64,000 nucleotides of DNA, from positions 25,208,931 through 25,272,930 of the forward strand of contig NC_059372.1 of the NCBI RefSeq assembly GCF_019703515.2, in the 5' to 3' direction. The position numbers and the translations under genes were made by a program. This DNA is from Myxocyprinus asiaticus (lineage: Eukaryota; Chordata; Actinopteri; Cypriniformes; Catostomidae). The notes below the pieces were generated by a model. It had not been told where the DNA came from, did not search any database, and worked only from the letters and a program-made list of their open reading frames with translations. Shown here in pieces: positions 48,556 through 60,500 of the stretch; position 1 is the first letter of the stretch, and each line of letters opens with the position of its first letter.

Positions 48556-51500
48556 AACTATGAATCGTGAATCAATCAATTAGCTTTCAACCCAAAGATT
48601 CACACACATACAGAGTCATGCATTGGTCTCTTACTTGTTAGCACCCCCTGGTGAGACCTTACGAGCATGAGCGGTGACCAGCAGCCTGCGCAGGAAGTCA
48701 ACACGTGTAGCCATCCAGCGCTCAGGTGGCAGGATATGCATGGCCAATATGGTGAAGTAGTGCGGCCCGTCCACCTCATACGAAGTCTCCATCCATTTCT
48801 CACAAGGCTGCTCCAAGAAGCTCTGAAGATTCTTCTCCTCCCGTGATGTTGCCCTTGTTCTGAAGTGAAAACAAATAAAATAAAATATCCATCAGTAACA
48901 TGTCAAACAGCACTGGAATGGGCCAATAGTAATGTGTGTAATTCAAACCAGTCAATGCAAAAGGTAAAAGCTCAAATTGGGGCATTCCAAGAAAATATTA
49001 AACACTGACACCAAGTTAAGTTGTGGCAGAGTCAGCATGATGTTTCCAGGCAAGATATTAATTAACATATCCTGGAACATCATTCTTTTCAAAGAAAAGT
49101 AGTCCTAACATTACTAGAACTGAAGTAGTAACAAACAAAAGCTGAGATACGCACGTGTTAAGGACGTAGAGAACTGTGTGAATGATGTAGGGGATGAGGT
49201 GGATGTTGCTCTCGCGGCCTCCTCCCCCTGTGTCCACACTGAAGGATTGCTCCATGGCAAATCGTAGGAACAGCAGCTTGGTATCGTGAATGTTGAGCTG
49301 GTATGTGGGTTCCCTCTGCCCTGTGCACTCCTGCAGATATGTGTTGTGCCTGTAAAAACAGGATTAAAATCCAGAATGCTACATTTATAATATTTTTATA
49401 CTGGAATACTAGATTCTGATTGGTCAGTTGCAGCATTCTGTGGTCAAATATTTTTGTACAATGACCGCTAAACTGCATAACTGACTGTTGTCCCAGGCAA
49501 ACAATTTATATTGCTGTGCTAATTTCATGTCTCTCGTATAACTCTGTGGTCTCTTTCTTCTGACATAATTTCAAAATCAAATAACATCCATTTATTAATT
49601 CAGTAATTAGGCATGTAATAAGTGGCATATTGAACAATCAGCTGGTCATTATTGCAAAATAAATTCCTTCAGGATGATTCAAGTCCCGATCACCCTGTTG
49701 AGGTCTGTTTTGTGATTATGACCGGCTGACTGTATATTATTCCTAATACAATCAGTTACTTGTGCAGGAGCACATCTTAGTCCTCATTCACTACAAATGC
49801 AAGCAGGGCATACCTTGCCAGACAGGTAGCGAAGGCAGATTCGGGTACGTGTGGCCCCCATACTGGTAGAAGCCCATTGCATTTTGTATTGGCATTCTGT
49901 AGTGCGGCACTCTCCCATTCCTCACGCCCTCTAGCAAGCCTGATCCAGACATAAAGAGATAAATATAAGACACCACGGAGACTATAAAACTTTCCATGAT
50001 CAAATCCAATGTATTCACAAAGAGACATGCCGATTTCACGCACCTGACAGCAGCAAGGTGACAGTCATAGTGGACTATGTTAAAGTGTGAGACAGTGCTG
50101 TAGCCCTGCTGTTTACGTGGTTTGTTCTCAGACTCCTCAATGGCTACACGCTTCGTAAATGTATAGATGCCTAGTACTTTTGTAGGCTGTGGGGGTGCAG
50201 AATGTGTGCAAACATTAGAAAGCAATGAAGTCAGATTAATAACACAATGGCACAACTGATTATGGGACCTACAGTAAAATCAAATGCAAACAATCAGCAT
50301 ACATACCAGGACTGTCAAATTAAAATTCGAGTATTTGTTGAATTTAAGAAAACAAATGCATATTCGAATGCTAAAACTGTGCGTTCTAATTTTGGATGTG
50401 TGCCAAGCATTGACAACGACTTCAGATCGACTGCATTCTTGCACTAAAAAGGCTTGACACAGCGCAACAAATACAGTTTAACAGAAAGCAGGTATCTTGA
50501 CATGCTTTTTAAAGTTCTTTTTGATTCGACACAGAATCTAAAAAACAGCGCTGCTGCACGAGATGCTGAATAAACAAAAACATAGCGAAATAAAGACGTT
50601 TTCTTTCTAACATTTGTTCGGTATCTCACTATGGGAATTCGCCTCAGGCATATCCAACACTGGAAGCAATGACACCACGTCTGTCAGCTGACAGACCAAT
50701 CACAGCAGTGGTAAGGGAGCCCCACCTCCCTATATAACACACCACCACACATCTCAGGTATTTCTCGTTCTCTTCACCGTGAAGATTATTGGAAGCTATC
50801 CTCAGCAGGACTCGCAAGGAGTGGTTGCTAAACAGTTCATTAGACGAGCCGTTCAGGTACGTCGCAGAGCGCGGCTTTTTTCTTTTGCGAATATATTCAC
50901 TGTCGAAGTGAATATATTTTTCTGCCATGTCGATATTGCTTCTCTGGGCATAAACCAGCACGTCAAGGTGGTTTTATGTATTTTTTTTAGTAGAGTTAAA
51001 AGCGGTTATAGCTTCTACCCTCTCCTGCAATTCATGGTGGTGTGGCTGATCGGCTGGTCTTAACACATTAAGGAGAGATCTGGGGATTCACACAGAATCG
51101 AGTGGCACATTGTGGTGAACTGGCTCTGTGTTCTTGAGCTCAGTTTTCTGTAATGGCGACTGCGAGCTCACTGAGCGGCAGAGCAAAGGATCCCTCCCAT
51201 CTGTGCGCGTTTGAATCTATGACCACATCCAAGGATTTCCACCCGCTCTGTATCACCTATCTCAGGGTCAGACATGAGCAGGCTGCACTCGCTAATTCCG
51301 AGTGTTGCCCGTACTGTTCCTCGTTCGTACGGTGAGTTTTGGAGGGTGCGGGTCGAGGCGTCAAATAATGGGTATCCTTGTTTTTCTCCACCATCAGTGG
51401 AGAAAGACCCCCCGCCCCAGCTGCAGGAACAGCGCAGCTGGGGTGATTTAATGGACGAAGTTTCCACCGACCTGCCTCCCCTTTTTGAATTTGCCCCTTT

Positions 51501-54500
51501 GGCGGGGGACAGGAAAGAAGAGGAAGAGGATTACGATGATGATCACCTTTTGGAGGATGATGGCAAGGAAGATGAGGATGATGCCATTCACCCCGCTTAT
51601 TCTCGGCCGGGCAGTGCGATGGGCACGTCCCCCCTCTCCTGTCCAGGGAGAGCTGGACCTGGTTGAAATGTGTAGACAGGTGGCAGCCAAACTCTCCATT
51701 GACTGGCCGACACAGCAGGTGGGCAAGGGTGCAGAGAGCGACCTGTATGACGGTAAATGGCTGCCATCTCGTACTGCCCCGATAAAACAATTAATTCCTG
51801 CCATCCCAGCATGCATCACAGAGATGCAACATTTTTGGGACAAGCCGTTTTCTCACAGAGTGCCTGTTAAAGGATTCTCTTGGCTGGATGTGCACGGGAT
51901 GGATGATCTGGGGACGTCCATCCCACTCCGGTCGAGGCATTGGTGGTGAATCACCTACACTCCAATTGTTGGGCAGCCTTTTCGTCCACTCCACTCCCCC
52001 TTCATTGCCAGGACTGACAGAGATTGTCTGCCTCCATTTATCAGAAAATCTATTGATCTTCATCCTTAGTCGTAAGGGCTCTTAATGCCACCTCGCTCCT
52101 CACAGCGAATCAGGCCGAGCAGATGGAGAAGATGGGGCGTAAAATTGATGCCGGGGCACTGGACGCAGCATTGTTGCAGATCTGCGTCATTGTGGATCTC
52201 AACCTGCACACATCAAGAGGAGCCGTCCAGAGCTGCGGCGCAGCATGGGTCTAGTCGTCGTGGGCGAATGGGCTCTTTGGCTGGGTTTGTCGGGTTTGTC
52301 AGAGAGAGAGAGAGAGAAGACAGACTTCCTGGATGCCCTGGTGGAACCAAAAGCCCTTTCCCGTGGCCATATGGGCTACTTTACGCGTTTCCCCCAGTGA
52401 GTTTTATCATTCCAACTCTGAGTAAGAGAATATGTTCACTCAGTCATACTGATCACCCCGTACTGGCCTGGGAAACTGTGGCTGGCAGAAATAATGCAAC
52501 TCTTGTACGGCCAGACTTGGCCTCTCCCGCTGCACAGGGACTTGCTGTCACAAGCATGGGGGGAAATATTTCACACCGACCCGGACCGAGTAGCTCTATG
52601 GGCTTACCCCCAAGGGTGATTGAACAGATTCAGAGTGTGAGGGCTGCCTAAACGTGCTCCGCATATGATCAGAAATGGAGTGTGTTTGAGCAGTGGTGTG
52701 CACAGACACATTGTTCCATTTTTATGTTCGGTGGGAGACGTTGTGTGTTTTCTTCAGGAACATTTGGATAAAGGCAAGCCGTCAAGGTTTATCTCGCTGC
52801 CATATCGGCCTGTCATATGGAAATTGAGTACAATAGGTTAACACCCGCTTGTTTGCAGGTTTATGAGGGGCGTTCGGCATTTGAACAGGGTGTCAAAACC
52901 GCTAGTTCGGTAATGGGATCTGTCCGTGGTTCTGAACGCGCTCTCTCACCCTCCCTTTGAGCCAGTTGAAAGTATGGAACTGAAGCTCCTTTCGCTAAAG
53001 GCAGCTTTGTTACTGGCTCTGACGACCACAAAGTGAGTAAATGAACTCAATGCTTTGTTGGTACATCACTCTTGTATGTGCTTTGCAGTGGATTTGTCGA
53101 GTGTCTCTTAAAACAAATCCAGCCTTTGTGTCTAAAGTGAGCGACTCCACACTCCGCTGTAAGACAGTGGACTTGCTGGCTTTTCACCTGCCAATGTTTT
53201 CCTCATCGGAGGACAAGCGGCTTAATTGTCTGTGTCCAGTTCATACTCTACGTTTGTACGTGGAGAGAACTAAGGCATTGAGGAGGAGTAATCAGCATTT
53301 AGCTTCTTAGGCTGATTCTCATAAAGGCAGACACATATCATGACAGCACCGGTCTCATTGGGTAGTGGAAGCTATTATATCAAGTTACATTAGTCTGGGG
53401 TTGCGACCTCCAGAGGGCTTGAGAGCTCACTCTACCAGAGGCATGGCTACCTGGTGGGCGCTGTTTAAGGGCATTTCAGTCCAGGACATTTGTGCGGCTG
53501 CAAATTGGGCGTCACCTCACAATTTTGTCCGATTTTAAAGACAGAATGTTACAGAGCCGTCATTGGCTCATTCAGTACTTTGTGTAGGTAGTCAATCTAC
53601 CAATGTGTAAAAAAAAATTATAAAAATAAAATACACAAATCAATAATAACTCAGTAAAGCATAAGTGTGTTATTTTGTTGACACTACAAGTCGGTTGATG
53701 GTCTGCTTCGGACAGCATATCTACAGTACAGGATTTGGCTATATGCCATAGTGAGATGCCGAACGAATGTTAGAAAGAGAACTTTAGGTTACTCATGTAA
53801 CCCCAGTTCTCTGATAACAGGAGTGAGGTATCTCAACACACTTCCCTCCTTGCAGTTGCACGAAGAAGAGATATGCGGAGAATGAAGAAGAGACCTGTTG
53901 CGGTGTCTTAAATAGGGAGGTGGTGCTCCCTTATCACTGCTGTGATTGGTCTGTCAGCTGACAGACATGGTTTCATTGCTTCCAGTGTCGGATACGCCTG
54001 AGGCAAATTCCCATAGTGAGATACTTGATTTTACTTGAGTAACCTAAAGTTCAGCTAGCTCACGTGGTTACGCAGAAAAACAAAAGGATGGTTGCAAAAC
54101 TGTTCGGTGTGAACAGCCCCTTACAGAAGGTGGATGTACTTGGCCATTGCGTCTTGCTCTGTTATAAGCATTTGTCAGATTAAGCAATGAGTTTTTTTGA
54201 ACACTTTATCAGCAAAGATGTTCAACTTGGAAATGTGTGTCTCGAGATCCTCGCGTTCGGTTTCATTCTGTTGTGTTCCGTCTGTTTGAACAGCCCCTGG
54301 CCAGGGCTGATAATCTGAGCCGCTTCAACACCAAGTTCAGCTGAATACCACTACTATCTGGGAATATTGCTACCCTACATTAAACTGTACTGAATAAAAA
54401 ACATTGTGGTATTTTGCTGTTACTGAAATGTTTTCCCCCCTCATTTTAATTTTGACTTAACATTTGAATATATGGACTGACTAAAATGTTTTATTTCTTT

Positions 54501-57500
54501 AATGCACATTAGTTGAACAGCCAGGAATGTTCTTTGCAACAATATAACGGTGCTGTATGGTTCATGTATTTAATGCGCCCTCTTGTAGACAAAAGAAATA
54601 ACGTCAATTTAAAAATCAGCCTGCTTTAAAATTTGAATATTATTTGAAAATTTTAATAAAAGTTTATTTAGTTTCTCTGCCAAATTGACAGCCCTAATAC
54701 ATACCTGGAACTTGTAGCCCTCTCTACAAATACAGCAGGTCAACCCAGGTTCTTCGATGAGCTCCTCCATCTGTTTAAGCAGGGACGTCTTAGTCACCAC
54801 CTGACCCTTCTCATTGGTCTGAAAGAAAGCAAACATAATCAAAATATTGACCTTGCAGTGACAGCATAATAAAACTGGGGAAAAATAAGTCATTAAACAC
54901 GTGATACAAGACAAAGTTCATGAAAACTACAATGAAAACTAAGTTAAATTGTTTGTTAAAAGTGCTAACATAGTTGGAAAAACACAAATTCTTTTTTTAT
55001 TCTACATGGAGAGGGTCCGCACATGGGGGCTGCCATGTTAGAATCACATGACCTGCCCAATACTACTTGCTTAATCTCAGTAACCGTCCTGTTATTTGAC
55101 ACTTTCACTCACTGATTAAAGTAATCATGGCTGACTGTGAATACTACATTTCTACAATGGCATCTAAAACTAAAAACCATAGATTTTAAATGATGCTACA
55201 TCCAAGCCACTAGGTGTCAGAGTAAGTCCAAGATGACACAAAGACAAAAGTCACTGAATGCACGTAATTTTTTATTGTTTGTGATTTAACACCACGCCAG
55301 GTCCCATGGCTTTTTTCATGCCGAAACTAAGTTAAAATGTAATAACAGGCATAGAGATTAAAAGCCTATATAAGGTTTTTAAAATCTATTTTTGATCAAA
55401 ACTCAAAATCTGCTTTAACTTTTCAAAAAAAGTGTTTGTTAACATTCGTAAATGCACTATGACCTAACATGAACTAACAATGACATTTTTTGTTTATTAA
55501 CTACCATTAACAATGTTTAATAAATGCTGTAAACAATATATTGTTAATTGTTTGTTCATGATACCTAATGCATTAACTAATGTTACCAAATGTAACAAAT
55601 GGAAACTTTTTGTTAAGTGTTACCCAATTTGCTTATTGAATTAAAACCACCATTATCCAATAAAATATGCTTCAGAGACAGTGGACTCTGGTATGAGGCA
55701 CATTATGGGGGATACAAATAATTTTTTACATATAAATAAACATAATTATAAATACTTTAATAAAGCCCTGATACAAGATTAAAGATCTGTAGACAAAGCA
55801 GTTTTCTTCAACTGGTCTATACATCAAGCTTCTACACTGAGAGTAACAACTCACTGTCATTCCCAGTGTGCCGAGAGCTTTCTGCCTCATTGCCATGGCC
55901 ATGCGTTTCTTCTCTGCTCGAGTTTCCCTTCGAGCAGCGTCGATCTTCAGGTTAACCTCTGCATGCTCCCTAAGTGCCTCCAGAAGATTCTCTGCTAAAG
56001 TGCCGATACCCTCGTCACTGGACACCTGCTCCAGCTTGTGCAAATTGGTTATTGAATCTGTTCCGATTAGCATCTATCAGGTACAAATAGAGAAGAAGGT
56101 AAAGGACAGTTAGGTTCATACGACAGTGTGGACGAGGAAATATTAAGAAATATCTTATGCTAGTTATAAAAGCATTACCTGTGTAGGGGGGTGCTGGGTG
56201 GCCAAACCACGCAGCAGTCTAAGGATGAAAGGGAGGGCAGGTCGAGCAAGGAACTTCTTCCAAACATCTGCATCCAGACTAAAACACAAAACAAAAAAAC
56301 ATTTATAGTCAGGGCAATCACTCTTTAAACAGTTTGCTTATACAAGTAATTTTTCTGGAGAGTGATGGAGTGATATGGAATTGTATTATAGTATCAGTGG
56401 TAATGGTCTGGGAAAAACTAGTTTGAGGACTAGACATTTAAATTCTTTGTATGAAGACACATCATACTTCTTAGCACAGGGGATATGTTTCTTCATGTAG
56501 TCTAGAGATCTCTGGGTGATGCCCTTCTGTAGGATGAGGTCTTTAAGTTGATGACCATTGCTGTTGTTCTTGATTCCTGCAGCTATTTTACAGAAGCAGT
56601 CCAAGAAGACCTTGTCATCTGCACTGTGCTCCTCATCATACCTTCATGAGAGAAAGAAAGTGGTGTAAAAAGCTGCAAATATTCTCCATTCCTTCAGGGG
56701 GAAGTCAAAGAGTTTGCAGTAATAACTTAAATTTTGCCATGCTGAGATGAATAAACTCCATACTTGTCAAAGTTGCAGCAGGGTTTGAAGCGCTCAACCA
56801 GGATGTGCATCTTCTCCAGTTCTCCAAAGGACAGGTAGGGGATGATGCGCAACAGTCCCTGCAATACACTGGGATTGGAGCGCACAAATAACGTGTTGAT
56901 CTGGTCCAGAAGCATCACCAGCTGGTCCTTATCTCCTGTCAGCAGCAGGTTACCCTGAAGGAGCAAAACGATGGAGAGATCTGAATACAACAGACTCATT
57001 TTACCATTTTTCTAGTTCATAAAGTTGTAACATTAATTGCATTCCTTAAATTATCTTGCTGACCTTGTCTTCAGACACAGTCTCAGCATTGGCCTCGTCC
57101 AGGATGATCTCCATAATACTAAGAACCTGCTCTGCTATCGATGCTCCTCCACTGTCTTTGCTCTCCTGCTCTGCAACCAGTGCCTGAAACACAATATTGG
57201 ACTTCACTTTCCACATCCAATCACCAATTTTCTTTAAATATTGAATTCCACATGGAAAGGCTCTAGCGATGATCCTCAAGGTATGTTTCTTACCAGATTC
57301 AGTGTGCCCAACATAACATTCAGTGTGTTCATCTCTGGTTTCACCAGCTGCTGTCTGTTGATCTTCACTTTCACACAGTAGCTAAATAACTTCAGAAGAA
57401 CCTTCAAAGTGATGGTAAAAACAACCATTAGAGTTTTCTGGTGGTATACGACCAAACCTTCAATATGTGAATGTAATGAAAGGGTGGGGTGAACTCTATA

Positions 57501-60500
57501 CTCACTGTGAGAAGATGCCTGCCCTGTTTGAAATCTTTGATTCCAGAGAGCCTGTTCAGCATGCATTCCAGCCCTCCACACTGTGCCATCACTCCGGCCA
57601 TCTTATAGACCTCCTCATCATCCTCCTCTTCATCTGCAAGAGAAAGAACATAAATAATGTAAAAAAAAAAAAGAAATTTGAGGTAAACTAGAAGACTTGC
57701 AATAATGTTAAGAAAAATAGGAGCAATAGAACAAAGAGAGATACCTGTAGTTGAGTCCAAAGACTCAATGAACTCCTCTGTTGCATCTCCCAGAAGCCCC
57801 CTCATTCTGTAGATGATCCTCATTGGCTCACCCTTGTTTTGCAAGATACAGTGTGGTTAAAGCATAATTGATGATACAAAAAAAATGAGATTTTTTATTT
57901 TTTTGACTCACCTCATTGGTGGGGCACCAGACTTTCTTATAGACCTCAGCAACTGACAGATCCAGACTAATAATCTTGTTATTCACAAGGAGCTGCAAAG
58001 AAAAGCCAAAATGTTTGGGGAAAAGACATTACTAATGAAACCTTCAAGCTGAAGTGTGTAATTTCTGCGCCATTAGCACCATCAAACGGAATCGCAAAAA
58101 TTAACATTGTTTTCAAATAGCTTTCCTGAACAACCCCACAGGTGTGGGTGAGAAACAGATCAGTAGAGATAAATATTTAAGTCATTATTTTTTACTATAA
58201 ATCTCCATTTTCACATTCTGAAAGTGGAGATTTATAGTAAAAAAAGGATTGAAATATTTATCGGTTTCTCAACCAAAGTGATTGCATCACTTGATTGGAT
58301 CTCTCTTATCTTTGAGTTCAGCAGAAGAAAGTCATACACATCTGGGATGGCATGAAGGTGGGTAAATGATGAGAGAATTTAAATTTTTGAGTGAACTATC
58401 CCTTTAAAAATGTTATAGATGTCATTGTAAATTGGTTTACATGCAAACCCATAACACATTAGAGTCTCAGATATTGTACCTCCATGCCGCTGTCGTCCTC
58501 CAGCAGTGCCACAAGATCACAATCCTGGCAGATCTTGTTCTTGATATCTCTCATGAGAGGGCCAATGCCTGGTTCATTACTGCTATATGGGTTTCCTGGC
58601 ATACGCCCCTGCAGGAAGTCCTCCTGCTGAGGGTCTTTCTCCAGCGTAACAAAGAACTCTGTCACCTCATTCTCCTCCTTCACAGAGAGAAAAATCAGCT
58701 TGAGTTTTGGGAAGAAAGGCTATTTTTCAAAAGCTATGACTACTAAAGAGCTACTGAAAAGGAGTACTCACAGGATAAATGATGCTACACAGCCTCTCAA
58801 AGATGAAGACAGGGGTGCGATAATCGTCCAGGTCATACCGTTTGGCAGTTTCAATACACACAGCCATGAATGCTTTGGTCTCAGACTCTGTCCCTAAAAG
58901 ACAAGAGAAAGCATTGAGACATGTTTCTCTCTAATAAGACAGCAAGAATAAGACTTCTGAAGGTGAAGGCTGGAACCTGTAGTCATATCCTCCAGCATCT
59001 CCAGCAGCATGTCTTGAGTCTCATCGATCAGTTTGGTTCTCTGCACCACCAGCTTCCTCAGACACAGGTAGCCATTCAGCACTGTGCCAACCAGCCGACT
59101 CTTAAAGTGACGCTTAATAGACTCCACCTCCACAAAAGAGGACAGCAGGCCTGTGAGAGAAAAGATACTTTTACATCACATCCATAAAACAAGCTTCAAA
59201 ACGCTCAGGAAGTTCCTGAGAAATTCCTTTACAGCATTATTGGCAGTTAACTTATCATTCTAGACCAAAGAAGACAAAAACTTAAATGCATTCACCAGTT
59301 AGGCTCTTGAGGGCATATCCTTGCTGTAAATCTGTGCTCAGTGTTGCCTCTTCAAGGGCAAGGAGATGAGCAATTTCCTAAAAAAGAGAAAGACACAATT
59401 AATTGAGTGCAGGCTAATGAAAATGACATCTCAAACCAAATACTATATTATCTCGTGTTTCTAACCAAACCTTGGTGATGAGGTTGCCGATGTATGGCAG
59501 GACACCACGGGCAACCAGGTAAACCTTCCAGTGAGCAGGCTTAATGAGCTTCTGATACAGAGCCAGATACTCGGCAGCACACTCTCCTGCAATGCTCAGC
59601 TCATCCAGATAACTGCGGAACACACAACAAAAACTTCAGTCCAGTGATAATGACTCCTAAATCATTGACTTGAGTCTGATGTGGAAATATCTTATCAATA
59701 CTGATGTCTCTTTCCAAGTAATATGTACCTTGTTAGAAGGTCCAAAACTTGCTGTTTGCGGCTGGGGATTGTTGTTAGAGCTTCAACAATGGTGCAGGCT
59801 GCCTGCCTTGCTGCCTGTGTGGCCGGGGTGAAGAGCACCTATGATAGGGGACAGATAGGAGCACATTACAAACAAACTTGGGATTGTATACTTCAGAGAC
59901 CTGAGAGGTAGTATCAGAGGCAATAAGTACTTGTCTCAGCCAGTTGTTGTGGCCCAGTTTGAGCAGGCGAGGGAACAGCCCCTCCGTTCTGGACTTCATG
60001 AACTGCTTCCACTTCCATATATACTTCTCCATCAGGTACTGCCTCCTGATATCTGCCTTGTTCAAGGGCTTAGAGACAGTCTCCTGACCTTTGAAAAATA
60101 ATGGTGCACAATTCCAAAATATAAGTAGGAGAGAGATTATACACAAATGGGTAAAGCTTTGGAAATTAGAATTTGAATATTCACATCTAGCAGGAAGGCA
60201 CTTTTTCCAGGCTTCATAAGATGCCTTGGGGTCTTTTTTGAGCCAGAGCTGGGCCTGTGCGTGGATCTCGTTGTTATATGGCTTGACTGTAGTCAGGGAT
60301 TCAACGGCAGCATCCTGATAAAGACAAAATATCAGAAAGTGAGTTAAGTAAATGCAGTACATTAATCCATATTGCTCAGTACAATACAAAAATATACAGG
60401 TACATCAGTAATACAATAGAGTCTGTAGTACCTTGTTCTTCTTGCTTGTTGTGGCAGGGGGTTTGATGAGTTTCTGCAGGATCCTCAGGCACATCAGTGT

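Larger units (their letters stand above)
50602..54052 (+). mobile_element. DIRS-type tyrosine-recombinase retrotransposon, defective
   Basis: Inverted terminal repeats (CTCACTATGGGAATTCGCC on the left, complement on the right) are accompanied by an internal complementary region at about 53,746-53,794. That region pairs with the outer tips of both ends (CTTTCTAACATT on the left, GAGTAACCTAAAGTTC on the right), the defining DIRS layout. It encodes gag and a tyrosine recombinase; the reverse transcriptase and most of RNase H are deleted. The orientation is opposite to UBR4. Confidence 0.87.
50307..54696. mobile_element. hAT element inserted at a UBR4 5' splice site, carrying a DIRS element
   Basis: The ends CAGGACTGTCAAATT and AATTGACAGCCCTA are inverted repeats. 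The flanks ATACATAC at 50,299-50,306 and 54,697-54,704 are identical, a perfect 8-bp target duplication. Read on the UBR4 strand this is GTATGTAT, and the copy at 54,704-54,697 is positions +1 to +8 of the intron after the hemiRING exon. Most of the interior is a DIRS retroelement. No hAT transposase remains. Confidence 0.88.

Noticed and set aside
51257..52651. Several overlapping open frames of 100-190 codons on both strands
   Set aside because: Only the plus-strand gag frames show DIRS similarity; the minus-strand frames are shadows caused by the GC-richer sequence.
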